From contig NC_083608.1 in the NCBI RefSeq assembly GCF_029168945.1, positions 17,812,136 through 17,876,135 of the forward strand: DNA of 64,000 nt, read 5' to 3'. The notes beneath the pieces are model-generated. The model was not told the origin of the DNA. It saw only the letters and a list, made by a program, of their open reading frames with translations, and did not search any database. Shown here in pieces: positions 23,896 to 35,222 of the stretch (position 1 is the stretch's first letter; each line of letters starts with the position of its first letter). This DNA is from Cannabis sativa. Its lineage: Eukaryota > Streptophyta > Magnoliopsida > Rosales > Cannabaceae. The translations under genes and the position numbers were made by a program.

Positions 23896-25790
23896 TATAT
23901 TTTTAAATAATGTGGAGATATTTAACACTTTAAAGAATAAGAAAATACATTTCTATGTATCAATATCGTTATTAGTTTAATTAAATATCTCTCGTATAGT
24001 TTAATATAATAATTTTTAAAAAATATTTTAGCAAATTGTAAATAACATATTTAGAGGTGTTAAATATTATTGGTTTTCTATATTGCTTTGTATCAATGCT
24101 GGAAGATATATTAAAGAAGGAAAATCAATTATTATTGTTCTTCTTTCTAGGAAAAACTTAACTAGTGGTAGGTCATAATAAATAGTGAGACTCTAGGGTT
24201 ATGTGTTTCCATTGATTAAGCTCTGTATATATTAGGAGAGATCCCATTTTCCAATATACATATATAGCTAGCTAGATTTGACTAACTCTTGTTAGTAGAC
24301 CACATTTATGTTATCTCATATTTGATCGATAAGAAAACTATTGTAGCTAATTTTATGAAAATGTGTATTTATTTAAGACATTAAATAAAGAGAAGAAATT
24401 AATAATGATTATTTGGTAGTGTGCTTCTAAAGCGCATGCTATTTATATAGTAGGGCTTTTGGTTTTGGTTTTTTTTAATTTTTGTTTTGGTATTTCATGT
24501 TTGTAGGGTATTGTTTTGTGGGTAAACCATAGTTGTCAGAGAAAAGTTAAGTGGAATCGACTCATTTGTCTCTCATCTTTATCTAAACTCAGATGAAAAA
24601 GTTGACTGTGGCAATCATTATGCCTCTAATTAGCAGCATCTCCATGTGAATAACCATTATTTTATATATCTTTTTCAACCACTTATTAATCATATACATT
24701 TAGTATGTATAGAAGATCAACACTAATCCTTCTCTACTCCATTGTTGCCATCTTTTGAAATGGTGATATATAACATGCATTTCTAGATGTGAGCTTAATT
24801 AATTATGACATTATTATATTTTTGTGTGAAAACCATGGTTTTAAAATAATTATCAAAGGCCCCTAACAGGCAAAAAAGAAATTGCTGTGAAAGGGATCAA
24901 TTATCTAAGAGCACTCCAATAGCTCTTTTAAAATAAACATTTAAAGAATAATATAATGGAACAAAAATAACTAACTTTTAACAAATAATATAAATTTCTT
25001 CTCTCTATTTTAAAGCATCTCTATTTTTTCTAAATGCTTCTCTATATGTAGTGAAATACTATTTATCCTTTAAATATATTTTAATAATATTTTAAATATA
25101 TTTTATTTTATTTTTATTAATATATATTATACATATATTAAAATATATATTACGTAGAAATATACTTTAGTATGAGAAAATAACTATTGAAAGTTTTTTT
25201 TTTTTTTTCCGCCAAGACTCGTTGGCCTTCTTTAGGTTCAAGTGCAGTTTGATTGGGATTATATTTTCTACTGCATTTAATTTATGTTATTGAGATTAGT
25301 CTTATCTCTTTGACATACTTTTTACTGTTTTACTCTTGTCTCTGTGATATAATTTTGAGTATTTTAGTCTTGTCTGTGTCATGACATAGTTTTAAGTATT
25401 TTTTAGTCTTGTCTATGTAACATAATTTTGTTTCGTTATTAATTTTTCTTTGTTCTTCAATAGCTCACCATTAGAGCAACTCCATCCATAAACACTATAA
25501 TTGTGTTGGTTTACCACAAAAGTAAATTTAGCATTATATTAATATATTTCTATTCCAATCATCGATACTAAAAGTTACACAAAATTATTTTGTTAATTAA
25601 ATATAATATTTTTGTATTATATTATTAAAAATGGTAATAAATATATATATTTGAAAGCTATATTAATATATGTGAAAGAAAAAAGTAATTAATAAATAAA
25701 AATTAAGTTTTAGTGTAATCTATAGTGCTTCACCGAATTTGATGGAGTTTTAGAGTTAGGTTGGAATGCATTTAGTGCAAAATCTTCACA
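23896..25790. other. AT-rich intergenic DNA, no gene recognised
   Basis: The stretch is mostly AT-rich with no open frame of note. Starts resembling the common plant miniature-element motif GAGCA(A)CTCCAAT occur at about 24910 and 25474, but I could not find matching inverted partners. Short repeated phrases TTTTAGTCTTGTCT(C/G)TGT at 25330-25430 suggest a degenerate tandem repeat. Confidence 0.4.
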
Positions 25791-27044
25791 AATTTAACGT
25801 TTTAGAGTCCCACAGCTTACATTGATGTTAGTAGTTGGGAATAATAAGTCTATTGCAACGGAAGGGATTGTTAGTAGTGCAGTTACGTACTTTACACAAT
25901 AGTTGAGTGCTCAAGCTATAAGATTGAACCTACTGCAATTTATTTCTACTGATGTATCTTTTGAGCGGTAGATGAAACATAATATAGATAGTCTTAAGGA
26001 TAACTGTGATGCTGAAATCTTCTTCATCTGATTTTATTTTAATTTTTTTGTCAAACGATCTAGGAATTAGACGAATTATTATTTGGTTTGTTTTTCTAAC
26101 TCTAATCCTGATCGTGTCTCTAACGGGGGAGATGTCCCAATCGGATTGAAGATTATTATTTAAGTATATTGCTATTAATAAAATTCCACGATTTATTCAA
26201 ATGTATATATTATTATCTAAGGTTGGCAAAGAAGTGTTGTTGAAGACTGTGGGTCAGGCTCTTCCTACTTATGCGATGTTTGTCCTTTTATTGTCGGTTG
26301 ATATTGGTGACAAGTTGGAATGTATATGATGAGAAAATATTGGTAGAAATTTGATACTTCTAAGAAGCATGGAGTTAGCTGGATGAGTTGGAAGAAGTCG
26401 TGTGCTCATAAGTTGTATGGTGGATTAGGTTGTCAGCATTTGCGGGAGTTTAATCTCTGTATGTTGGGGAAGTAAGCTGGGAGGTTAGTCTCAAACGAGT
26501 CTTCACTGGTTCGGCGTGAGTATAAAGCCCATTAGTATCCTCGTAGCTCTTATCTCTTTGCATCTTTGGGAGATAATCTAAGTTTTATTTAGAGCAGTAT
26601 GTTAGAAGTTTAATCTCTAGTATAAAGAGGAGCTCGATGCTCTGTTGGGGTTAAGGCTGTTGTTAATATTCTTCATGATCCTTGGCTATATATGGACATT
26701 GAGAATCCGTATGTGACTTCCTAATTGATTGATTTGGATATTTTTACCGTCTAATCTTATGGTTGTTAGTAGTAAGGAATGGAATCTGGATCTAATTAAT
26801 AATATTTTTGAGTTTAGGGATCGGGAGTTGATCTTGAGTATTTAATTGGATTCTTCTGCTCAAGATGATGGTTGGTTTTGGCATCATGTTATTACTGGCT
26901 TGTATAGGGTCAAACAAGCCTCAGTCTCTAACAATCTCATGTGTTAGTGGTGGCTAATGTAGATTTTGATGCGGGGAAGATTACGCGGAACTTACATATT
27001 CTCCCTAAAGTGGGTCATTTTATTTGGAGGGCTCTTATTGGTTG

Positions 27045-27260
27045 TTTAGCTATAGTATAGCCGACGTTTGAAAATCGTTGGTGATTCTATTTCAAAAGTG
27101 CGAAGTTTCAATTTAGTAAGTGTTTTAAACCATTGCCTATACTCAAGGGCTATTTAAAACCGATGGGAATTCTCAACTGTAGGCATCGATTTTAAATATT
27201 CACTTATTTTATTAGTGACGGTTTTTAAAAAAAATGATTTTCTAACTAATGGGGGTAGTG
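27045..27260. mobile_element. Possible terminal fragment of a CACTA-like element
   Basis: GCTATAGTATAGCCGACG at about 27049 and similar AACCGATGG/GCATCGATTTTAAA motifs precede GGGGGTAGTG at 27251-27260, whose complement starts CACTACCCCC. Similar TAACCGTCGGCTAT-type motifs occur in the element at 48414-49530. Only one end is recognisable. Confidence 0.35.
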
Positions 27261-27331
27261 TTTTAGGTAGTAGTATTGTGACAGTCAGTAGTCCCGTGAT
27301 CCGTAAGGGGAAATACCGGGTAAGTTGTGCA

Positions 27332-27342
27332 ATCCCACATCG
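27332..27342 (+). promoter_or_regulatory. ATCCCACATCG, matches plant U-snRNA upstream sequence element
   Basis: Exact match to the plant USE consensus RTCCCACATCG, inside the Cassandra-like LTR. The nearest TATA-like site (27392) is about 49 bases beyond, farther than in known U-snRNA genes, so use as a promoter is doubtful. Confidence 0.45.
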
Positions 27343-27499
27343 CCTGGGGAAGGTCAAGTGGGATGATTGTGAGACTGTGTAGGTATGGGACTATATAGTT
27401 GAAGAGGGCTTAAATGGATTGATTGGTACTATCTATATCAACAAGGTGCATCTTGTTTTTCGGTAGCCCATCACAAAAAAAAAAAAAAAAAAAAAAAAA

Positions 27500-27562
27500 C
27501 TCTACAATTAAGCGTGCTTGATCTGAGATAATTTCATGCTGGAAACACTCGTGTTGGTATGT
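27500..27562 (+). other. 5S rRNA-like segment in Cassandra-like LTR
   Basis: CTCTACAATTAAGCGTGCTTG corresponds to the 5S stretch containing the A box, with TTAAGCGTGCTTG unchanged from my recollection of plant 5S rRNA. The following GATCTGAGATAAT and AAACACTCGTGTTGG resemble later 5S stretches. The region that would hold box C is shortened and altered. This is not a functional 5S gene. Confidence 0.65.
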
Positions 27563-28285
27563 AGGGTCAGTCATCACTCCATGAAGCAGCCAGAGTAACG
27601 TACTCGTGTATAAGAGCCATCATCCGTGGGTGTAAGGGCCCAATGGAGGCTTGAAGCGGGGGGCGTTAATTACAAGTATATGGTGGCTTGGGCAATTCGG
27701 AAGGCTCAGAATGATATGGTTTGGAATGATAAGATTTCTTCGGTAGCATAGGTTATTTTATCAGCTAGAGCGGTGCTTAATCAATGGCAAAGTGCTAAAC
27801 TAAGGAAGATGTAGTCATTTTTATGTCTGATGGTGTGAATAATGTCTAGAGCATTGGACTAAACCAGATTTGAATATGATTATAAGATAATTAATGTTAA
27901 TGGAACAATCTTTACGTCACAAGGTCTTTTCAGAGCAAGTGGGGTAGCTCAAGTTGATATGGTCGCTTGGTGAAATTTTTCTTTATTAGTCATGTTGTCG
28001 TGTTCAAGCTGATATGGCAGAAATAGTTGGAATTAAAGAATCTTTAAGTTAAATTAAGCATAAAAATTGGCAACATGTTATTATTAAAAGTGATTACTTA
28101 GTTATTGTGCAAGCAATTCATAGGACATTGCATATGTCATTTTTGTTTGGTTCCTTAATTAATGATTGTAGAATTCGTTTAGCTTCTTTAAATTTTATTA
28201 AAATTGTTAAAGGTTCCGTGAATAAGATTGAACATTATATTACTCGTCACCATTATTTATACACATTGTGTTTTCATTGACATTG

Positions 28286-29534
28286 GAATGACAAACTTGA
28301 TTGATTAATAGAATTCATCCTATTAATTAAAACATATATATGTGTATAATATTGTGTATAAATTTATATCAATCATCGTCTGTCTAAGAAGGCTATAAAT
28401 CCGCGGGAAGATATGCGTTGAAAAAGAAAAAATTAAATGCCAGGTTTATTTTGAATTTTAAATATATATATCTACACATAATACATATAATATATGCAAA
28501 AATAAAATCAATACCGACAACAGTTATTAAAATGTGTGCAGGTTATAGTATAAGTAATAAAAGTGCATCTTCCGCGAAAAAAAAGTCCTAAAAAACAAAA
28601 TAACGAAATCGAAAGCCTCTGTTTTTCGTTTCATAATTTTTACTTTTAGTAAAATTTTGCTTCACAACATAATTCGACTCATAAATTATAAAACTACTGA
28701 ACATCCCAAAAAAAACATATCTTTGCTATATCCTAAGCTTCAAAATATTAATTTCTCTTTTCTAACAATACTCCTTTTTTTCAAAACTTTGTTATATATA
28801 TAATAATAATAATAACTAGCTCTCATTATACGCACAACTTATTAGTTGTAGCCTTAGCCTTACACTAATAAGTAAACCTTGCTTATTTAATTTGGTTATC
28901 AAATCAAGGTATATATTAAGACATAGATCAATTGACAAACTAATTCAAACATAAATGTTAAAGGTCATAATTATATGGTGTTGTCGTTACTGACCTAATG
29001 TAATATTGAGGTCTTACTTATTTTATTTCAATAATAATAATTAAATTAATTAACATTTGAAATAATAATATTATTATTTGAATTAGAAACATTTAATTGA
29101 TGATGAAGTGAGAAAATATAAATAGATGATGAGAAGAGAAGAGGCCAGCTTGCAAGGTGTGTAAGACTGATAATTACCAAGGTTTAATGACTGACCTCAC
29201 TCACACAGTATTGGAAAACACACTATGTCAGTAGTCATAATAAACATGGACATTTCCATGCCCTCTTCTTATAATTTTTTTTTATTAAAAAAAAAAGAAG
29301 TCTCCTCTCAAGTCTATAGTTTTTTTTGTTCACCATTAACAAAGCACTTCACTAATTATTGCGAACCCAAATCCCAATGCCTATCTTTCCCCGCCAACAA
29401 GCTCAAACCTGCTTCCTCGCGATTTTGACTGCTCTTTTCATATCACCATACTAGGCGCTCCTCCGGAGTCTCCCTCTTCAAATTACCAAATTAACCCTCC
29501 TTTTTCTTCTATTATATTTTAATTTTTTATTTAA
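28286..29534. other. AT-rich intergenic DNA, no gene recognised
   Basis: AT-rich with trinucleotide runs (AATAATAAT near 28802). A 67-codon frame at 29225-29428 has no recognisable domain and is likely incidental. Confidence 0.45.
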
Positions 29535-29845
29535 GTAATTTACAATATAAATATTCAAATTTAATTTTCAGTTACAATAATATTTAATTTATATTTTTTA
29601 AACTCTTCTATAACTGCATGACCATCAAATATTAAGTTATTTTTTTTGTTAGTATATTTAAATTAATTTTTTTTTAAATTTAATGACTTGGACCAATTAA
29701 GAATTGTCACGTGACAATTTACTTAATACTTAACAGCTAAGATCTATAAAAATTCTAAAATTATAAATTAGATAATATTATCGTCAAAAATTAAACTTAG
29801 ATATTTATTTATAAAATTAAACTTAATATTTATACCGCAAATTAC
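29535..29845. mobile_element. AT-rich MITE, copy A
   Basis: The left end GTAATTTACAATATAAATAT and the reverse complement of the right end GTAATTTGCGGTATAAATAT are near-identical and extend inward. A central CACGTGACA site lies near 29708. No coding. A diverged relative lies next to it at 29959-30303. Confidence 0.6.
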
Positions 29846-29958
29846 TCTTCTTATTAATACTTAATAAGACACTTCTTAAACTAATTAAAATGAAGCATGT
29901 ATTCCTTGGGTTTCAGGAATTAAAACAACTTTATTTAATTTGTTAATTATTTTTAATT

Positions 29959-30303
29959 TAAATAATTTAAAGTATAAATAATTAATTTTAATTCCAAATT
30001 ACAAATAAATATTTAAATTATATTTTTAACGGTAATAATACTTAATTTATATTTTTAGAACTAATTGTTAAATGTGAAATAAATTGTTACGTAATAATTT
30101 CTGATTGGTCTAAATAATAAATTTTTATTTTTTTAAAAAAAATTAATTTAAATATACTTATAAAAAAAATAACACGTGAATAATGACATCACATGTATAC
30201 TTACAGAATTCAAGAATATAACTTAAATATTACTACGGCAAAAAATTAAATTTAAATATTTATTTACAACTATAAATTCAACTTAAATATATACAAATAA
30301 TAT
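29959..30303. mobile_element. AT-rich MITE, copy B, inverted relative of copy A
   Basis: Its interior (TTGTTACGTAATAATTTCTG near 30085, then ATTGGTCTA) matches the reverse complement of copy A near 29690-29720, and the TTAATTTAAATATACTTA stretch is shared the same way. Its own ends are imperfect inverted repeats. Together copies A and B make a large imperfect palindrome of about 770 bases on the 3' side of the OVATE gene. Confidence 0.5.
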
Positions 30304-30826
30304 TTTACTTTCCATTCATTTTCATATCTTAAAGTTTTATTATAAGAACGAGAAAAACGACAAAAGACGCCTATTTGGGGGCGAAAAATCTCATTATCTA
30401 GTGAAATAATTTTTTTTTTTATTTTATTTTTTTTTTTTTGAGGAAAGTGAAATAATTACTACTATTGTTAATGATAGAAAGTATAAAGTTACTTTTTCCA
30501 AACAAAAAAAAAAAGTAGAAAGTGACATTAACGAGAAAGAAATAAAAACAAAAGCTCTCGTTATACTGAGTTAAAAAGATTAGTTCCCTTTACACTGATG
30601 ACTTCTAACTAGTTCAGTACATCTTGTAATTAATCTTACCATCACTAAACAAACTTATCTTCTAAAATAAACAAAAAAAAAAATTACAGTTAAAGCCCTT
30701 CAGCTTCTACCTCCTACCATTAATATAATAATAATAATAATAAAATATATAGGAGATTAATTTTTAACCGTTTTATCCTTGGACATTTACCATCGTAACA
30801 GAATTAACCACCACAAACGCACGTGG

Positions 30827-31432
30827 CTAATAGTAGGAGTAGTCACGTGAGGCTGGCTTGTTGTAACCGAAATGCCGTACTTTCGTGGTCATGGAGGCAG
30901 AACCAGACCTCACCGAAAAAACTCCATCCCAGATCTCGGTGAAAGCTCGAACAATGATTCCATGGTGGGAAGGAGCATTAAGCTGTAGAAAACAGTTAAG
31001 AAGCTCACGGAGATCGTCTTTAGAGTAAATCTCATTCTCCAGTATCATCTGAAGCATCGATTGCCGGAAATCCAAGTACGGGTCGTCGGAATCTTTTTCC
31101 ACGGCCACGCCTTCGCCGCCGACTCGACCGAAACCCTTAACGGTCGTTCTCGGAGAGCTTTTGTTGTCGTCGGAGGAGAAAAAGGTGGAAGAAGTTGTGG
31201 TGGTGGTAGTGGTGGTGTCTTCTTCTTCTTCTTCTTCGATGTCGTTGAGTTTCTTCGTTAGAGAATATGAGCTTGAGTATTGTCGTTTGGGCTTACGATG
31301 GGCTTTGATTTTGGGCTTGGATTTTGGGTGAAATAAGAGGGAGAGTTTGGGCCGGGTGCAGCTGCAACCGAGGTCGACTGAAACTGTGTTCAGGAGGAGC
31401 TTCTTCCTTGTTGTACTACTACTACTAGCCAT
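30827..31432 (-). CDS. OFP: OVATE family protein (OFP), putative transcriptional repressor
   Basis: Single-exon ORF of 201 codons. Residues about 114-172 form an OVATE domain: DDPYLDFRQSMLQMI, a ...ENEI..KDDLRELLNCFLQLN core, HHGIIVRAFTEIWDG. This domain defines a plant-specific family known to act as transcriptional repressors and to bind TALE homeodomain proteins, affecting organ shape and secondary growth. The N-terminal part is basic and Ser-rich (residues 33-60), followed by Glu (66-71) and Thr (73-80) runs. A C-terminal tail of 29 residues follows the domain. Most family members lack introns, as here. The start is the first Met of the frame, and GA-rich leader DNA lies just upstream (31435-31460, 31515-31540). 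Which family number it corresponds to is not determined. Confidence 0.9.
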   Translation of the reverse strand: MASSSSTTRKKLLLNTVSVDLGCSCTRPKLSLLFHPKSKPKIKAHRKPKRQYSSSYSLTKKLNDIEEEEEEDTTTTTTTTSSTFFSSDDNKSSPRTTVKGFGRVGGEGVAVEKDSDDPYLDFRQSMLQMILENEIYSKDDLRELLNCFLQLNAPSHHGIIVRAFTEIWDGVFSVRSGSASMTTKVRHFGYNKPASRDYSYY

Positions 31433-32756
31433 TTTAGAGAGAGAAAGAGAGAGAGTGAAAAATTGAGAGTCAGATATGTATATATTTATAGATATAGAAA
31501 TATGTGTATATATAGAGAGAGAAAGAGAGATAGGGGTAGGGTGGGTTTGACTAAAATGGGTTTAGGGGAAGGTTCTTATATATAGTCTAAAAAAAGTACA
31601 GGCTAACCAGGGGTACCCTCTATGCTAAAATGACTAACCTGTGAGCATTTCCTAAAACGGCAGTATGATCATGGCCGCGTAATCATACAACCACGTGGTC
31701 TCTTACGCTGGGCCCTACCTGTGACCCGTGATTATAAAGGTAAAATGCAAAAAGGGTTTTCTGTGTAATTTAGAAAATAAATGGTTTAATTAATTAAATA
31801 AATTTTTGGTTACTATATAGTATATAGTTGGAAATTGGGTACGTGAAGAATGATCTTGGGATCAGTAAAAAAGAAAAAAACTGTGTTGATCAGTTTTTCT
31901 TTGTTTTTGATTTTGATTCGGAAGGTTTCAGATCTATAATTTAGTAATATGTGATGGTTATCTTATGGCCTTTTATTATACGTAACTGACAATATAAAAA
32001 TTTAGTCACACTTGTCAATTGAATAATATATTTTCTGAAAAATGAATAGATCAGCTGCACCGTACACTTATGTACAAAATAAAATTCTTTCTAATATACA
32101 TTTTAGGGTTTTTTGGTACAGAAAATTACGGAGATTTGCATGTAAATAATTGTGAAAAATCGTGTTTTTATAAATACTAATAATTATATTAAATTTCAGT
32201 AAAAATACAACTGTAACAATAAATTGTAATTTTGTTACTATAGAACATAAATTTACAGAATCAAAAATAAATTGTACAGAATTTAAAAACTTGACACCAG
32301 AGAATTGTACGTGGTACCAGTTTTCTTTCAAACACTACTAGTCTACAGGGCCACGCCCAGAGAATGAAATTAATTAGTAAAGTATCAAAGATTACAAAAG
32401 CAATTGACTTAAACAAATTCAAACTCCCTCTAGTGATTTGTCGCGACCCTTTTGTAATCTACCTTGCTAATCTGATCTCTGAAACACATCAAGTAGTGAA
32501 CTCCCTTCATCTATTGATGTGTGCTTACTTCCTCCCAAAGTAAATGAGACTTGGAAAAATCTTCTCCCGAAGATCCACACTTGTTCAAAGCTTGTCTTCA
32601 ACCAATTTTATGAATAGTATGAGATCATATTAAGCAAACCAAAACTTGGTTGAACACTCTAGGTTTTTACAAATAAAACACTCTTCTCACAAAGAAAGAT
32701 ATTAAAATATGAGACTAGAAGAGATAAAATCGTTTTGCTGCTCTCTATGTCCTATT
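31433..32756. other. OFP upstream region and intergenic DNA
   Basis: GA/CT-rich tracts directly upstream of the OVATE start (31435-31540) and TATATA stretches (31476-31515) probably include the 5' leader and core promoter. Beyond about 31800 the DNA is AT-rich. An 87-codon minus-strand frame at 32068-32331 has no recognisable domain. Confidence 0.4.
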
Positions 32757-32946
32757 TGTTGGGTGTACAACCAAAGTCTCACATTGGCTAGAAATAGAAA
32801 GGATCTTGAGTATATAAGGATGAACACTATCTCCAAAGGAATGAGGCCTTTTGGGAAGGTGCCCAAAACAAATTCGTGAGAGCTTAGGCCCAAAGCGGAC
32901 AATATCATACTAATGGAGATATAGATGGTATTTGACGGTCCTTACA
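32757..32946 (+). repeat. TRIM 5' LTR
   Basis: TG..CA ends, 190 bp. TATATAA lies at 32811-32817, and the USE-like motif is changed here to GTCTCACATTG. Confidence 0.9.
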
Positions 32947-33229
32947 AGTGGTATCAGATCCAAGTTCCAAAAATTAGCCATGTGAATGTATCCTCATATT
33001 TGCCAAAAACAAAGGATGTGAAGCTTGTTGTGATAGTCGACAAAGGTTCATATCTGGTTCGAAGGGATTTCGAATGTGTTGGAATCGAGGAATTTAGGTA
33101 TTTGAAGGGATTTTGAATTTAGCTGGTGAAGGAATTCATCTAGCTTACTCAAGGAGATCTTGAGTGTTGGAATTGAGGGATTCGGGTTTAGATCTATAGG
33201 CAAGATGGTCCTTTGTTTGAGGAGAGGAT

Positions 33230-33419
33230 TGTTGGGTGTACAACCAAAGTCCCACATTGGCTAGAAATGGAAAGGATCTTGGGTATATAAGGATGAACAC
33301 TATCTCCATTGGAATGAGGCCTTTTGGGAAGGTGCCCAAAACAAATCCTTGAGGGCTTAGGCCTAAAGCAGACAATATCATACCAATAGAAAAATAGATG
33401 GTGTCCAACGGTCCTTACA
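33230..33419 (+). repeat. TRIM 3' LTR
   Basis: TG..CA ends, 190 bp, same length as the 5' LTR. It keeps GTCCCACATTG and TATATAA. Confidence 0.9.
33249..33290 (+). promoter_or_regulatory. USE-like motif plus TATA box in TRIM LTR
   Basis: GTCCCACATTG (33249-33259) differs at one position from the plant U-snRNA consensus RTCCCACATCG. TATATAA follows at 33284-33290 with 24 bases between. That spacing is like the USE-TATA spacing reported for plant U6 (RNA polymerase III) genes and shorter than for polymerase II U-snRNA genes. Whether it drives transcription is unknown. Confidence 0.4.
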
Positions 33420-33424
33420 CTATT

Positions 33425-35222
33425 TATAGAACATACCAAACCTAAAGACAGCCACAAAAATGATTAGATGTACAAAACTATGTGTAAGTTAATGATTGGA
33501 GTTCATATTATGTATATGTATGAAAATGATTTGGGATTAACCCTATTTTTGAAATCCCGAGAATGTATGACTAGGATTATCAGTGCTTACTCAGGAATAC
33601 TCGGAGATTTGGAATCTCAGTGAGTTAGCACATAGAGATAATAATATCACAAAATAAATAATAAAAAAAAAAAGTTAAACCAGATTCCTCTGAGTGAAAT
33701 ATGCAATTCTTACCTTGTTTAAAGGGAATGGAAAGCTATTCGCATCCATGCTATCTTTCCTATTTTAGATAAGGAATCCCTGTCTTACTCACGATGCCTG
33801 TCCCTGCAGGTTAAGTTTCTATCTCATTAATAAAAAGAAATTTACTAATATTTTAAATAAAAATTAGAACACAACTATAGTCTAAAATTAATCAAATCAT
33901 ATTACATTTACTTCATAATCCAAATAAAACTCAATTATATAGAAAATTCATGAGAAAATTACCATCACTACTCAAATTAATTTATAATGTGCCAATTGTA
34001 GAATAATATCATGTATATATATTTATTCAAGAATTTTTTAAAAAATAGACATCACTTTGCTCAACTACTATTTTATTTTTGGAAATAGTGATAATAAACA
34101 TTATAATTATAGTAAGTATTTAGCTAGTTGTCAAAAAATTCTGAATTATTTTTGGTATGGAGTATAAGATTTCAATTAATTAGTTGTACATGAGTCTTTT
34201 TTATTATATACACAGGTAATTAACTATTTTAAATTTTATTTTTAAAATTTACACCACTAAAATGTCTCTCACAACCACAATATACACATATACATATAAA
34301 ATTGTTATAATTTCTCCAAAATGTGGAAAGCAAAAACATATAAAGTCCTTATACATTTATATAAATATATGTATATATTATTATAAATTCAAACAAAAAC
34401 ATACAAACATTGAAGTGGGGTTTTGATGGTCAAAATTTGAAGAGTAATGAGTGGAAGTAAGAAAGGAAGAGCCACACCCACGCTTGCTCCTCTGGCAGAG
34501 GAAAACCATACTTGAGTCTTGAACCACCTCAAACCCAAAACTCACAACAAAGATCTTCAACATTTCTTTTTACTATTTTTAAGGAAAATATCACAACCAC
34601 CAAACACCAAGAGCAAAGCATTCTAATCTTCAACATTTCTTAAACCTTCCATTTTCTCTCTCTCAATTATTTTCTTTTATAGTATTCGTTGCCTTTTGCT
34701 ATACAAACAACTACTAATACCTTCAATATTAATACTTGTTGTCTTGATGTGCAGCGTTCTCTTATTAAAAAACAAACTTAATTAATAAATCTAATAAAAG
34801 TAAATAAAAACAATTCACCATATGATATGATGTGTATTATGGAACAAACAAGAAAGCACTTGCAACTATATACCATCATCCATTGGAACACTCCAATCAC
34901 GGGCTACTTCGTCCTCAAATTTTCCTTTCATTTTTATTACTTGGTATACAAATATCAACATAATTTGTAGGTATGGTATCACGAGACACAACTTATCTTT
35001 TTCCAAACTTGTCTTCTTTTTCTTTATTTTTTCACCAGAAGTTTCATATATCTAACAATAACAAATACAATGTTTATAGCATACCATCATCTTAATTATG
35101 GTAATTATACTAACTCAACAAGGTACACCAAATAAAAATAAAATAAAAACACTGAATTTTTTACTAATTTGACACCATAATTAGTGTCATATCTAAAATA
35201 GTGACTAGTGTGTTGAACTGTC
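33425..35222. other. Intergenic DNA downstream of the hydrolase gene
   Basis: AT-rich. A 60-codon minus-strand frame at 34381-34563 sits in a locally less AT-rich patch but shows no domain I recognise. No RNA gene or element end was seen. Confidence 0.4.

Larger units (their letters stand above)
27326..27674 (+). mobile_element. Cassandra-like TRIM solo LTR with 5S-rRNA-like segment
   Basis: Starts TGTGCAATCCCACATCG and ends near GGGGCGTTAATTACA, with a TATA-like CTATATAG at 27391-27398. It carries GTGCATCTTG, GGTAGCCCATCAC, a run of about 30 A (27476-27499), then a stretch resembling 5S rRNA (27500-27562). Cassandra elements are known as miniature LTR retrotransposons whose LTRs carry a 5S rRNA-like segment, and the order of landmarks matches. 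No second LTR or clear TSD is visible, so it is probably a solo LTR or fragment. The A run is unusual and may be a later expansion. Confidence 0.7.
25790..28285 (+). pseudogene. LINE (non-LTR) ORF2 relic, interrupted
   Basis: Plus-strand reading, through many stops and shifts, gives phrases typical of the C-terminal half of plant L1-type ORF2. These are SKVGKEVLLKTVGQALPTYA (about 26218-26275), KKHGVSWMSWKK..AHKLYGGLGCQHLREFN (about 26365-26455), FIWRALIGCL (zinc-binding region, about 27022) and an RNase H-like tail IIKSDYLVIVQAI (about 28083-28120) ending near 28285. The start is unclear; sequence from about 25790 may be older parts of it. A CACTA-like fragment (27045-27260) and a Cassandra-like LTR (27326-27674) lie within it. 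Not functional. Confidence 0.7.
32757..33419 (+). mobile_element. Complete TRIM retrotransposon, 663 bp, TSD CTATT
   Basis: Two 190-bp LTRs (32757-32946 and 33230-33419) start TGTTGGGTGTACAACC and end GGTCCTTACA. A primer-binding site TGGTATCAGA (initiator tRNA-Met type) lies two bases after the first LTR (32949-32958). A purine-rich tract AGGAGAGGAT abuts the second LTR. The element is flanked by CTATT at 32752-32756 and 33420-33424. The interior is about 283 bp and encodes no gag or pol, so it would depend on another element's enzymes. I count roughly 18 differences between the LTRs, suggesting an old insertion. Confidence 0.93.

Noticed and set aside
34381..34563. 60-codon minus-strand ORF considered as a small peptide or microRNA precursor region
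   Set aside because: No signal peptide, conserved peptide motif, known microRNA sequence or clear hairpin was recognised.
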